DNA of 64,000 bases from Pseudomonas sp. ACM7 (lineage in GTDB: Bacteria; Pseudomonadota; Gammaproteobacteria; Pseudomonadales; Pseudomonadaceae), in NCBI RefSeq assembly GCF_004136015.1, contig NZ_CP024866.1:4224529-4288528 (forward strand), read 5' to 3'. Below the pieces are notes generated by a model. That model saw only the letters and a list, made by a program, of their open reading frames with translations. It did no database searches and was not told the origin of the DNA. Positions 17,041-25,877 of this stretch are shown in pieces. How positions within the stretch are numbered: position 1 is the first letter of the stretch; every line of letters starts with the position of its first letter. Position numbers and translations under genes: made by a program.

Positions 17041-19332
17041 TTACAGCAATTCGAAGCTCTGCTGTGTCACGTCCTGTGAATCCAGGCCGATCTCCACGTT
17101 GAACTTGCCCGGCTCGGCAGCGAACTTGAGCTGGGTGTTGAAGAACTTCAAGTCATCCTCGGTGATGGTGAAGTGCACGACTTTCTGTTCACCGGCCTTC
17201 AGCGTGATTTTCTGGAAGTTCTTCAGTTCCTTGATCGGTCGGATCATCGAGCCGGTCACGTCCTGGATGTACAACTGCACCACGGTTTCGCCGTCACGCT
17301 TGCCGGTGTTTTTCACCATGACGCTGGCGTCGAGTTTGCCGGTTTTGTTCAGCGTGGTCGACGACAGCGCCATGTCGCTCAGGCTGAAATCGGTGTAGCT
17401 CAGGCCGAAGCCGAACGGGAACAGAGGACCTGTGGTGTCATCGAAATACTGCGAGGTGTAGTTGCCCGGTTTGCCCGGCGTGAATGGCCGGCCAATGCTC
17501 AGGTGGTTGTAGTAGGTCGGAATCTGGCCTACCGAGCGCGGGAAGGTGATCGGCAATTTGCCCGACGGGTTGTAGTCGCCGAACAGCACGTCGGCGATGG
17601 CGTTGCCGCCTTCGGTGCCGCTGAACCAGGTCTCCAGAATCGCGTCAGCCTGTTCCTTCTCTTCGAGAATCGACAGCGGACGACCGTTCATCAGCACCAG
17701 CACCAGCGGTTTGCCGGTGGCCTTCAGGGCCTTGATCAAATCGCGCTGGTTGGCCGGGATGTTCAGGTCGGTGCGGCTCGACGATTCGTGGGACATGCCA
17801 CGGGACTCGCCCACCGCTGCCACCACCACATCGGCATCCTTGGCGGCTTTCACGGCTTCGTCGATCAGTACTTGGGCCGAACGCGGATCGTCCACCACTT
17901 CCGGTGCGTCGAAGTTGAGGAAGTTCAGGTAATCCAGCACCTTCTTGTCGCTAGTGATGTTGGCGCCGCGAGCGTAGATCAGCGTCGATTGCGCGCCCAG
18001 TGCGTTGGTCATGCCGTCGAGCAGCGTCACCGATTGCGCCGGTTTGCCGGCGGCGGCCCAGCTGCCCATCATGTCGATCGGTGCCTTGGCCAGCGGGCCG
18101 ACCAAGGCGATTTTCGCGGTTTTCTTCAGCGGCAGGGTTTCGCCCTGGTTCTTCAGCAACACCATGCTGCGGCGCGCGACGTCACGGGCTTCGGTGCGGT
18201 GCAGACGGCTTTCGGCGTAAGTGTCGGCCGGATCATCCTCAGCCTTGCCGATGCGCAGGTACGGGTCCTTGAACAGGCCCATGTCGTACTTGGCGGCGAG
18301 CACTTCACGCACGGCGTTGTCGATGTCGCTTTGCTGGATCTCACCCGCCTTCAACAGCCCCGGCAGCTCTTTACCGTAGAGGGTGTCGTTCATGCTCATG
18401 TCGATGCCGGCCTTGATCGCCAGCTTCGCGGCTTCGCGACCGTCACGGGCGACGCCGTGTTTGATCAGCTCGAAAATCGCCCCGTGGTCGCTGACGGCCA
18501 GGCCCTTGAAGCCCCATTGCTTGCGCAACAGGTCGTTCATCAGCCAGGTGTTGGCGGTGGCTGGCACGCCGTTGATCGAGTTCAGCGCAACCATCACCCC
18601 GCCAGCACCGGCGTCGATGGCGGCGCGGTATGGTGGCAGGTAGTCCTGGAACATCTTGACCGGGCTCATGTCGACGACGTTGTAGTCGCGACCGCCCTCG
18701 ACCGCGCCGTACAGGGCAAAGTGCTTGACGCTGGCCATGATGCTGTCGGCCGCGTTCGCGCCCGTGCCCTGGAAGGCTTTGACCATGACGCCGGCAATGC
18801 GCGATACCAGGTAAGTGTCTTCACCGAAGCCTTCGGAAGTCCGGCCCCAGCGCGGATCACGGGAGATGTCGACCATCGGCGCGAAGGTGATGTCGAGGCT
18901 GTCCGCCGCGGCTTCCTTGGCGGCGATGCGCCCGGACAGGCCGATGGCGTCCATGTCCCAACTCGAGGCCAGGGCTATCGGGATCGGGAAAATGGTGCGG
19001 TGGCCGTGGATCACGTCATAGGCGAAGAACATCGGGATCTTCAACCGGCTGCGCATGGCCGCGTCCTGCATCGGACGGTTTTCCGGGCGGGTAATCGAGT
19101 TGAACGTGCCACCGATGTTGCCGGCTGCGATTTCCTTGCGGATCAGCTCCCGAGGCATTTCCGGGCCGATGCTGATCAGGCGCAGCTGGCCGATTTTTTC
19201 ATCGAGGGTCATCTGCTTCATCAGGTTGCTGACGAACGCGTCCTTATTTTCCAGAGGTGCGGGCGTCGTGGCGGCCAATACGGTATGACTGGCCAGGCTG
19301 ACGAACAGGCCCAGCAAACACAGCTTCTTCAT
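17041..19332 (-). CDS. bglX: Periplasmic beta-glucosidase, glycoside hydrolase family 3
   Basis: This 763-aa enzyme hydrolyses beta-glucosides in the periplasm. A signal peptide (LCLLGLFVSLASHTVLA) is followed by the GH3 N-terminal barrel with KIPMFFAYDVIHGHRTIFP and SVKHFALYGAVEGGRDYN. The nucleophile segment GLAVSDHGAI supplies the catalytic aspartate. A GH3 C-terminal domain (VVAAVGESRGMSHESSSRTDL) and a fibronectin-III-like tail complete the BglX architecture. I start at the ATG at 19332; a TTG five codons upstream is possible but gives a less usual leader. Confidence 0.92.
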   Translation of the reverse strand: MKKLCLLGLFVSLASHTVLAATTPAPLENKDAFVSNLMKQMTLDEKIGQLRLISIGPEMPRELIRKEIAAGNIGGTFNSITRPENRPMQDAAMRSRLKIPMFFAYDVIHGHRTIFPIPIALASSWDMDAIGLSGRIAAKEAAADSLDITFAPMVDISRDPRWGRTSEGFGEDTYLVSRIAGVMVKAFQGTGANAADSIMASVKHFALYGAVEGGRDYNVVDMSPVKMFQDYLPPYRAAIDAGAGGVMVALNSINGVPATANTWLMNDLLRKQWGFKGLAVSDHGAIFELIKHGVARDGREAAKLAIKAGIDMSMNDTLYGKELPGLLKAGEIQQSDIDNAVREVLAAKYDMGLFKDPYLRIGKAEDDPADTYAESRLHRTEARDVARRSMVLLKNQGETLPLKKTAKIALVGPLAKAPIDMMGSWAAAGKPAQSVTLLDGMTNALGAQSTLIYARGANITSDKKVLDYLNFLNFDAPEVVDDPRSAQVLIDEAVKAAKDADVVVAAVGESRGMSHESSSRTDLNIPANQRDLIKALKATGKPLVLVLMNGRPLSILEEKEQADAILETWFSGTEGGNAIADVLFGDYNPSGKLPITFPRSVGQIPTYYNHLSIGRPFTPGKPGNYTSQYFDDTTGPLFPFGFGLSYTDFSLSDMALSSTTLNKTGKLDASVMVKNTGKRDGETVVQLYIQDVTGSMIRPIKELKNFQKITLKAGEQKVVHFTITEDDLKFFNTQLKFAAEPGKFNVEIGLDSQDVTQQSFELL

Positions 19333-19568
19333 GAATAGTTTTCTCAAAAGCCTAAACGGCAGTGAATACGCGCCGGTCAGCCAAAATTTAGGGAGCGACT
19401 ATTGTTGTTCAGGTAAATGCAGCACACTTCTGCGTGTTTTCGCGCTGGGGCATCTTTTAGCCCATTGGCTCGATGCAATCCAGTGGCGGCGGCAGATTAT
19501 GCCCCAAGAGCCGGTTTCAAAGTTCGTAGGTTGTTTTTCAACGGAATGTGCAAGGGAGCATCAACCAG

Positions 19569-20180
19569 ATGAATGTACGACACCACTATCGGTCGAGCCT
19601 GCAGGTTGCAGCCTTGATGTTGCTGACCACGCTGCTGGCCGGCTGCGGCATCAACACGATCCCGACCCTCGACGAACAGGCCAAGGCCGCCTGGGGCCAG
19701 GTGCAGAACCAGTACCAGCGCCGCGCCGACCTGATTCCCAACCTGGTGGAAACCGTCAAGGGCTACGCCAAGCACGAAGAAGAAACCCTGACCGCCGTGA
19801 TTGAAGCCCGGGCCAAGGCCACTTCGATCCAGGTCGATGCCAAGACCCTGGATAACCCGGAAAAACTCAAACAGTTCCAGCAGGCCCAGGATCAGCTGAC
19901 CGGTGCCTTGAGCCGTTTGATGGTGGTGTCCGAGCGTTACCCGGACCTCAAGGCCAACCAGAATTTCCTGGCCCTGCAATCGCAACTTGAAGGCACCGAG
20001 AACCGCATTGCCGTGGCGCGTCGGGACTTCATCCTCGCCGTGCAGAAATACAACACGGAAATCCGTACGTTCCCTGGTCGCCTGTGGCACACCGTGATGT
20101 ACAGCGATTTGCCGATCCGCGAAACTTTCGAGGCTACCAGCCCCGATGCGGAAAAAGCGCCGCAAGTGAAGTTCCAGTAA
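19569..20180 (+). CDS. LemA-family lipoprotein
   Basis: This 203-aa protein has a lipobox at LLAGC (Cys26), then the LemA core: WGQVQNQYQRRADLIPNLVETVKGYAKHEEETL, a long coiled-coil-like helix, and the RFPGRLWH.VMY-type end (TFPGRLWHTVMYSDLPIRETF). The ATG at 19569 is preceded by AAGGGAGC. LemA proteins are membrane-tethered four-helix bundles of unclear function that almost always sit beside TPM-domain genes, as here (next gene 43 bp downstream). Confidence 0.9.
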   Translation: MNVRHHYRSSLQVAALMLLTTLLAGCGINTIPTLDEQAKAAWGQVQNQYQRRADLIPNLVETVKGYAKHEEETLTAVIEARAKATSIQVDAKTLDNPEKLKQFQQAQDQLTGALSRLMVVSERYPDLKANQNFLALQSQLEGTENRIAVARRDFILAVQKYNTEIRTFPGRLWHTVMYSDLPIRETFEATSPDAEKAPQVKFQ

Positions 20181-20223
20181 GCGCCGGGACGGATTTGAAG
20201 CGTCACCACGGATGAGGTTGCCC

Positions 20224-20979
20224 ATGCGCGTGTTGAAAATTGGCCTGGTGCTGTTGCTCTGGGTGTTTGCCCTGACGGCCCAGGCTGCGTTGAAGTTTCC
20301 GGAACTGACCGGGCGGGTGGTCGATAACGCCCAGATGATCGAGCCTGCGGTGCGTGAGCAGCTGACGCAACAGCTTCAGGCCCATGAAAAAGCCACCGGC
20401 GAGCAGCTGGTGGTGGTCACGTTGCCGGATTTACAGGGCACCGACATTGCGGACTTCGGTTATCAACTGGGGCGTTACTGGGGCATCGGCCAGAAGGACA
20501 AGAACACTGGCGCGCTGCTGATCGTTGCGCGTGACGATCGCAAGCTGCGGATTGAAGTCGGTTATGGCCTGGAAGACCGGCTGACCGATGCGCAAAGCTC
20601 GGTGATCATCAATCAGGTGATCACCCCGGCGTTCAAGACCGGTAACTTCAGCAAGGGCATCAGCGACGGGGTCGCGGCGATGCTCGTGGTATTGGGCGGC
20701 AATCCGCTGGATGAGCCTTCCACGGTGTATGACTCTGGCGGCAATCAGGAAAGCGACTTCGTCTCACGGCATCCGGGGATCTTCGTGTTTCTGGTGATGC
20801 TGTTCATCCTGACGATGTTTGTCTGCCAGATGCTCGGGATCCTACCTAGCGGCGGCGGTGGTCGAGGCGGTTCGAGCGGCGGGTTCGGCGGTGGAGGGTT
20901 TGGTGGCGGCGGTGGAGGCGGGGGCTTCAGCGGTGGCGGGGGCAGTTTCGGGGGCGGTGGTTCCTCGGGCGGCTGGTGA
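20224..20979 (+). CDS. TPM-domain membrane protein with Gly-rich tail (YgcG-like)
   Basis: This 251-aa protein has a signal peptide (LVLLLWVFALTAQA) and then the TPM domain: GRVVDNAQMI, KATGEQLVVVTLPDL, DDRKLRIEVGYGLEDRLTD. One transmembrane helix follows near residues 178-200 (IFVFLVMLFILTMFVC), and the C-terminal tail is almost entirely Gly/Ser/Phe. The tail is typical of YgcG-type proteins. It is co-transcribed with the LemA gene and a second TPM protein. The ATG at 20224 is used; an ATG 12 bp upstream is less well placed for the signal peptide. Confidence 0.88.
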   Translation: MRVLKIGLVLLLWVFALTAQAALKFPELTGRVVDNAQMIEPAVREQLTQQLQAHEKATGEQLVVVTLPDLQGTDIADFGYQLGRYWGIGQKDKNTGALLIVARDDRKLRIEVGYGLEDRLTDAQSSVIINQVITPAFKTGNFSKGISDGVAAMLVVLGGNPLDEPSTVYDSGGNQESDFVSRHPGIFVFLVMLFILTMFVCQMLGILPSGGGGRGGSSGGFGGGGFGGGGGGGGFSGGGGSFGGGGSSGGW

Positions 20980-21022
20980 TAACACTGCAGTTAATAACAA
21001 TAGCGAACGGGCATTGGTGAAC

Positions 21023-21640
21023 ATGGCTTTATTGACTGAACACGAACAACGCAAAGTTGCCGAGGCGATAGCCCGGGTCGAGCGCGACACCGACGCCGAA
21101 CTGGTGACCGTGCTCGCGGCCCGCGCCGACGACTACGCGTACATCCCGCTGCTCTGGGCCAGCCTGCTGGCGCTGGTGGTGCCGGGTATCGTGCATTACC
21201 TCACGGGCTGGCTGACCCTGCACAGTTTGCTGCTGGTGCAATGGATTACGTTCATCGTGCTGTGCCTAGTGTTCCGCATTCCGAAAGTCACCACGCACCT
21301 GATTCCGCGCTCGGTGCGTCACTGGCGTGCATCCAATCTGGCGCGTCGGCAGTTTCTAGAGCAAAACCTGCACCACACGGTGGGCAGCACCGGCATGCTG
21401 ATCTTTGTCTGCGAAGCCGAGCGCTATGTGGAAATCCTGGTGGATGAAGGGATTTCCAAACGGCTGGACAACAAGAGCTGGGATGGGATTGTTGCGGCGT
21501 TTACTGAGCAAGTGAAGCAGGGGCAGACGTTGCAAGGATTTGTGACGTGTGTGGAGGCGTGTGGCGAGTTGCTCAAGGTGCATGTGCCGGTGACGCATGT
21601 GAGGAATGAGTTGCCGAATCGGTTGGTGGTGTTGGGCTAA
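21023..21640 (+). CDS. Second TPM-domain membrane protein of the LemA operon
   Basis: This 205-aa protein has a TPM domain split around two transmembrane helices (IPLLWASLLALVVPGIVHYL and LLLVQWITFIVLCLVF, about residues 36-86). The later TPM motifs are GMLIFVCEAERYVEILVDEGI and SWDGIVAAF. Unlike the preceding gene it lacks a signal peptide and a Gly-rich tail. The ATG at 21023 is used; a GTG at 21017 is an alternative. Encoded 43 bp after the first TPM gene, it completes the LemA-TPM-TPM operon. Confidence 0.85.
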   Translation: MALLTEHEQRKVAEAIARVERDTDAELVTVLAARADDYAYIPLLWASLLALVVPGIVHYLTGWLTLHSLLLVQWITFIVLCLVFRIPKVTTHLIPRSVRHWRASNLARRQFLEQNLHHTVGSTGMLIFVCEAERYVEILVDEGISKRLDNKSWDGIVAAFTEQVKQGQTLQGFVTCVEACGELLKVHVPVTHVRNELPNRLVVLG

Positions 21641-21665
21641 AAGCCCTCGGCAACGACTCGTACTT

Positions 21666-21799
21666 TGTAGCAGCTGGCGCAGCCTGCGTTCGGCTGCGAA
21701 GCAGTCGTGAATTCAGGCGCTGCGGTCAATCAGGCAAACCATGCATACCGATTTTGCGACTGCTGCGCAGCCGAACGCAGGCTGCGCCAGCTGCTACAG
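21666..21799. repeat. Inverted REP pair, second family
   Basis: GTAGCAGCTGGCGCAGCCTG at 21667 has an inverted partner ending CAGCTGCTACA at 21799, and each arm also carries CGTTCGGCTGCG and CAGTCG. It is the same family as 14998-15131. It separates the LemA operon from the methyltransferase gene. Confidence 0.83.
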
Positions 21800-21895
21800 A
21801 TCGCACCGTTCGGGAAATTACCCGTGCCCTGCATCCACATCCCCCCTAAAATACCCGCCATTCCCCGATCCGTACCGCCCGAGGCCGTTTTTCCC

Positions 21896-23113
21896 ATGTC
21901 TGTCACCGCCACTCCCGCCAGCCTCTCGCCGGATCACCACGCCCAGTTCATCGACCTGCTGCAATCCAGCCTTGACCAGAACGCCTTCATCAAACTGGTG
22001 CTGGCCAAGTACGTCGGCACTGAAGCGGACTTGCAGCGGCTGATCATCAAGCAGCTGACAGTCAAGGATCAGCCCTGCCTGTCCTTCGTCTACCGCTACA
22101 AGACGCGCGACATCACCAAGAATTTGCCGATTGCCGAGGGTGTAGCGACCATCGCCGCACTCTTGCCAGCATCGTTCAAAAATGCACATTTGCTGTCGCT
22201 GACTGATGAAGCTCAGCTGGAATACAGCAAAAAGGGCAAGTCTTCGCTGTTCAAGAGCAAACCTCAGCAATTGCGTGAAGTGCCATCCGCCGAGCATAAC
22301 CGCGAGAAGAACCGCTTTCTCGACCTGAGCCGGCCGTTCCTGGCCGACCTTGGTGTGACGAACAGCAAGCACGAGCTGATCCCGGCGATGTCGCGCAAGT
22401 GGAAGCAGATCAACAAGTTCATCGAAGTCTTCAGCCACGCGCTGACCACCTCACCCCTGGCGCTGGACAAACCGGTTCAGGTGGCGGACTTCGGCTCGGG
22501 TAAGGGTTATCTGACGTTCGCGATCCATGACTATCTGCGCAACACCTTGAAGGCCCAAGGCGTTGTGACCGGCGTCGAGCTGCGTGAAGAGATGGTAGAT
22601 TTGTGCAATGCCGCGGCCGCAAAGCTCGAGCATCCGGGGCTGGTGTTCAAGTGCGGCGATGTGCGCAGCGTCGCGCCGAGCGAGCTGGACGTGATGATCG
22701 CGCTGCATGCCTGTGACATTGCCACCGACTATGCGATTCACACCGGCATTCGTTCCGGCGCCTCGATCATCATGTGCTCGCCGTGCTGCCACAAGCAGAT
22801 CCGCCTGCAAATCCAGAGCCCGGCGCTGCTCAAGCCGATGCTGCAATACGGTCTGCATTTGGGCCAGCAAGCGGAAATGGTCACCGACAGTTTGCGCGCG
22901 TTGTTCCTTGAAGCCTGCGGTTACGAGACCAAGGTGTTCGAGTTCATCTCACTGGACCACACCAACAAGAACAAGATGATCCTGGCGGTCAAACGTGCCG
23001 AGCCGGTTGATCCGGCCCAGCTGTTGGTGAAGATTCAGGAACTGAAGGATTTCTACCACATCAGCGAACATTGCCTCGAAACGCTGCTGCGTTCCGACGG
23101 TTATTTGGGTTAA
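21896..23113 (+). CDS. SAM-dependent methyltransferase, METTL25/RRNAD1-like
   Basis: This 405-aa protein carries a class I methyltransferase domain in its second half: motif I is VADFGSGKGYLTFAIHDYL (about residues 198-216), then VTGVELREEMVDLCN and DVMIALHACDIATDYAI. A CSPCCHKQI cysteine cluster follows. The arrangement fits the Methyltransf_32 family. The N-terminal 190 aa are a family-specific extension with many charged residues. The substrate is unknown; RNA or protein are both plausible. The ATG at 21896 begins MSVTATPASLSPDH; the open frame extends upstream only into the repeat. Confidence 0.82.
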   Translation: MSVTATPASLSPDHHAQFIDLLQSSLDQNAFIKLVLAKYVGTEADLQRLIIKQLTVKDQPCLSFVYRYKTRDITKNLPIAEGVATIAALLPASFKNAHLLSLTDEAQLEYSKKGKSSLFKSKPQQLREVPSAEHNREKNRFLDLSRPFLADLGVTNSKHELIPAMSRKWKQINKFIEVFSHALTTSPLALDKPVQVADFGSGKGYLTFAIHDYLRNTLKAQGVVTGVELREEMVDLCNAAAAKLEHPGLVFKCGDVRSVAPSELDVMIALHACDIATDYAIHTGIRSGASIIMCSPCCHKQIRLQIQSPALLKPMLQYGLHLGQQAEMVTDSLRALFLEACGYETKVFEFISLDHTNKNKMILAVKRAEPVDPAQLLVKIQELKDFYHISEHCLETLLRSDGYLG

Positions 23114-23116
23114 CGG

Positions 23117-23196
23117 CAAAAGATCGCAGCCTTCGGCAGCTCCTACATTTGGACGGCGTACGCCCTGTAGGAGCTGCCGAAGGCTGCGATCTTTTG
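23117..23196. repeat. Inverted REP pair, third family
   Basis: CAAAAGATCGCAGCCTTCGG at 23117 is mirrored by CCGAAGGCTGCGATCTTTTG ending at 23196. It sits in the 92-bp convergent gap between the methyltransferase and EamA genes and probably doubles as a terminator. Confidence 0.85.
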
Positions 23197-23205
23197 ATTT
23201 TATTT

Positions 23206-24096
23206 TCAGGCTGTAGCCACTCGTGCTGGCTTCACGGCGGTCTTGCGTCCCAACATCACGGTCACGATCACCCCGGCGGCAAACAGCCAGGTGATCGGCT
23301 CAATGTGTTCGCCGAAGAACAGTGCCGAAAAGGCGATGGTGAAGAAGATCTGTAGCAATTGGATCTGACTGACCCGGGCAATGCCGCCCATCGCCAGCCC
23401 GGCGTACCAGGCAAAGAAACCGATGAATTGCGAAAACAGCGAGACGTAACCGAAGGCCCACCAGGTCTTGGCCGAAATCTCGCCCTGATGTTGCAGCCCC
23501 AGGTACACCACCGGCCCGATCAGCAACGGCGTCGACAACACCAACGCCCAGCAGATCACCTGCCAACCGCCCATCTCCTTGGCCAATCGGCCGCCCTCGG
23601 CGTATCCCAAACCGCCCACGGCAATCGCGCCGAGCATCAGCAAATCACCGGCCTGAATGCTGCCGGCCCCGCTGATCAGCGCATAACCCAGCACCAGCGC
23701 GCTGCCCAGCGCAGCGCAGGCCCAGAAGGCTTTCGACGGTCGTTCGTGGGACAACCACGCGGCGTACAGCGCCACGCACAGCGGTTGCAGGCCGTTGACC
23801 AGTGCGCCGTGGGACGCCGGCAAGGTTTGCATGGCCCAGGCCGACAACACCGGGAAGCCGAGGATCACCCCGGCAATCACCAGGGTCAGGCCTTTGACCT
23901 GTTTCCACGTCGGCCACGTCTCCCGGCGCCACAGCAACAGCAACGCCGCCGGAACCGCCGCGAACAGCGCACGACCCAGGCCGTTGAGCAGCGGATGCAG
24001 TTCCTGCACGACGATCCGTGTGAAGGGCAGGGTGAGGCTGAAGATCACAACGCCGAGCAGGCCGAGGGCCATGCCGGTGTTTTCGCGCGAGGACAT
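23206..24096 (-). CDS. EamA/DMT-family inner membrane transporter
   Basis: This 296-aa protein has ten predicted transmembrane helices in two EamA repeats: VIFSLTLPFTRIVVQELHPLLNGLGRALFAAVPAALLLL in the first, and AVGGLGYAEGGRLAKEMGGWQVICWALVLSTPLL opening the second. Such RhaT/YdcZ-like exporters move amino acids, nucleotides or drugs; the substrate is not evident. It is a single-gene unit, with its promoter probably in the 24097-24426 gap. Confidence 0.85.
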   Translation of the reverse strand: MSSRENTGMALGLLGVVIFSLTLPFTRIVVQELHPLLNGLGRALFAAVPAALLLLWRRETWPTWKQVKGLTLVIAGVILGFPVLSAWAMQTLPASHGALVNGLQPLCVALYAAWLSHERPSKAFWACAALGSALVLGYALISGAGSIQAGDLLMLGAIAVGGLGYAEGGRLAKEMGGWQVICWALVLSTPLLIGPVVYLGLQHQGEISAKTWWAFGYVSLFSQFIGFFAWYAGLAMGGIARVSQIQLLQIFFTIAFSALFFGEHIEPITWLFAAGVIVTVMLGRKTAVKPARVATA

Positions 24097-24213
24097 GATG
24101 GCAACCAGAATCGAGGGTGGCGGGAAGAGTCTTCATCTAGCCATAAACCGGAGGCGTTGCTCTGTTACAGCTAGGTGCAGAGTTATCCGTACAGTTGCGA
24201 GTAATGCTCGCAA

Positions 24214-24305
24214 CGTAGGAGCTGCCGAAGGCTGCGATCTTTTGAACTTGATCTTCAACAATCTTCGAAATCGCTTAAAGATCGCAGGCTTCGCCAGCTC
24301 CTACA
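24214..24305. repeat. Two REP sequences of the third family in outward orientation
   Basis: GTAGGAGCTGCCGAAGGCTG at 24215 and AAGATCGCAGGCTTCGCCAG near 24278 belong to the third family, but their order is reversed relative to the other pairs: here the GTAGGAG ends are outermost. The rest of the 24097-24426 gap holds the divergent promoters for the EamA and PfpI genes; I saw no additional gene. Confidence 0.72.
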
Positions 24306-24426
24306 CTGACCGCGTACAACCATCAACTATAGGTTGTCGTAGTAGCTGGTTATTACCCGACTCGCTGGATAAGGACTACCTTGAATACTCCTGCAGGCCC
24401 ACGTATTTCCCAGAGGAGTCCTCCCC

Positions 24427-25008
24427 ATGGCGGCTAAAAAAATTCTGATGCTGGTCGGCGATTACGTCGAAGACTACGAAGTGATGGTGCCGTTTCAGGC
24501 GCTGCTGATGGTTGGCCACACGGTGCACGCCGTTTGCCCGGACAAAACCGCCGGTCAGACCGTGCGCACGGCCATCCATGACTTCGAAGGCGACCAGACC
24601 TACAGCGAAAAACCCGGTCACCTGTTTGCCCTGAACTTCGACTTCGCCAAGGTCAAGTCCGAGGACTACGACGCCCTGCTGGTGCCGGGCGGTCGTGCGC
24701 CGGAGTACCTGCGCCTGAACGAAAAAGTCCTGGAACTGGTGCGCGCGTTCGACAATGCCGGCAAACCGATCGCCGCTGTGTGTCACGGTGCTCAATTGCT
24801 GGCGGCCGCGGGCATTCTCGAAGGTCGCGAGTGCAGCGCCTACCCGGCCTGTGCCCCGGAAGTGCGCCAGGCCGGCGGTACGTTCATCGATATCCCGGTG
24901 ACGGAAGGTCACGTACAAGGCAATCTGGCCACTGCGCCAGCCTGGCCGGCGCACCCGAGCTGGCTCGCCGGTTTCCTCGGGTTGCTGGGCACTAAAATCA
25001 CGCTGTAA
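24427..25008 (+). CDS. DJ-1/PfpI-family protein
   Basis: This 193-aa protein has the class I glutamine-amidotransferase-like fold. It contains [17 protein letters not shown] near the N-terminus, [15 protein letters not shown], and the nucleophile elbow [14 protein letters not shown] with the reactive cysteine followed by His. PfpI/YhbO-like proteins are proposed glyoxalases, deglycases or chaperone-like stress proteins, and which of these applies is debated. It is separated by 14 bp from the downstream ribbon-helix-helix gene. Confidence 0.87.
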   Translation: MAAKKILMLVGDYVEDYEVMVPFQALLMVGHTVHAVCPDKTAGQTVRTAIHDFEGDQTYSEKPGHLFALNFDFAKVKSEDYDALLVPGGRAPEYLRLNEKVLELVRAFDNAGKPIAAVCHGAQLLAAAGILEGRECSAYPACAPEVRQAGGTFIDIPVTEGHVQGNLATAPAWPAHPSWLAGFLGLLGTKITL

Positions 25009-25022
25009 CGAGGGACCTGTCC

Positions 25023-25322
25023 ATGTGCGAGCTCTACGTCAAAGCCGATCCGATTTTCTACGAATCGCGCTCCCGCTCGCTGCGCATCTGCGGGGTGGTC
25101 ACCACCCTGCGGCTGGAGAATCAGTTCTGGGACATCCTCAGCGAAATCGCCGAGGCCGACGGCATGACCACCAACCAGTTGATCGCCAAGCTGTATGAAG
25201 AGGTGATGGACTACCGTGGCGAGGTGGTGAATTTCGCCTCGTTTTTGCGGGTCAGTTGTACGCGCTATCTGAGTCAGCGACGGATTGCTCCTCCACAGAT
25301 GAGCGTGGTGCGGTCGGCCTGA
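25023..25322 (+). CDS. Ribbon-helix-helix domain protein
   Basis: This 99-aa protein has a ribbon (RSLRICGVVTTLRLENQFWDIL, about residues 18-40) and then a helix-turn-helix pair (ADGMTTNQLIAKLYEEVMDYR). The layout matches the stand-alone RHH_4 domain common in proteobacteria. It probably binds DNA as a dimer, but a DNA target is unknown. It lies 14 bp after the pfpI-like gene and so probably shares its promoter. Confidence 0.8.
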   Translation: MCELYVKADPIFYESRSRSLRICGVVTTLRLENQFWDILSEIAEADGMTTNQLIAKLYEEVMDYRGEVVNFASFLRVSCTRYLSQRRIAPPQMSVVRSA

Positions 25323-25326
25323 ACAT

Positions 25327-25405
25327 CAAAAGATCGCAGGCTTCGCCAGCTCCTACAGAGGTACGCGATCCCATGTAGGAGCTGGCGAAGCCTGCGATCT
25401 TTTGA
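25327..25405. repeat. Inverted REP pair, third family
   Basis: CAAAAGATCGCAGGCTTCGC near 25326 and its inverted copy ending GCGATCTTTTG (25405) form a long near-perfect hairpin downstream of the RHH gene. Confidence 0.84.
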
Positions 25406-25469
25406 TCTTGCGGTTGAGGTGGTCTTTACTCTGAAGCGCGAAACCTCTCAATTGCCAAGGAGAAACAGC

Positions 25470-25814
25470 ATGTCTGGATGGTATGAAGTGAGCAAAAGCA
25501 GCAATGGTCAGTTCAAATTTGTGCTGAAGGCCGCCAACGCGGAAACCATTCTGACCAGCGAGCTATACACCACCCGCGCTGCCGCTGACAAAGGCATCGC
25601 GTCGGTTCAGAGCAACAGCCCGAAGGATGAACGCTACGAGAAGAAAACCACCAAGGATGGCCATCCTTACTTCAACCTCAAGGCCGGTAACCACGAGATC
25701 ATCGGTAGCAGCGAGGCTTACACCTCCGCTGCCGCGATGGATAAAGGCATCGCCAGCGTGAAGGCCAACGGGCCGACCACGATGATCAAGGACAAGACCT
25801 TGCCGGTGCTCTAA
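25470..25814 (+). CDS. YegP-family protein (two DUF1508 repeats)
   Basis: This small 114-aa protein consists of two tandem DUF1508 repeats. Each has the pattern of GQFKFVLKAANAETILTSELYTTRAAADKGIASVQ and HPYFNLKAGNHEIIGSSEAYTSAAAMDKGIASV. AAGGAGA lies 8 bp before the ATG at 25470. The function is unknown; these proteins are often stress- or stationary-phase-expressed in pseudomonads. Confidence 0.88.
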   Translation: MSGWYEVSKSSNGQFKFVLKAANAETILTSELYTTRAAADKGIASVQSNSPKDERYEKKTTKDGHPYFNLKAGNHEIIGSSEAYTSAAAMDKGIASVKANGPTTMIKDKTLPVL

Positions 25815-25877
25815 ATCCTCCCTTCAAGTCCTACCATACAAGCGAACCTGCTCGCGAAGGCGTCAGCGGCGTCGCCG

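Noticed and set aside
16952..25405. Repeated palindromes as a CRISPR array
   Set aside because: The copies are inverted pairs at different loci, not direct repeats with regular spacers; no cas genes are present.
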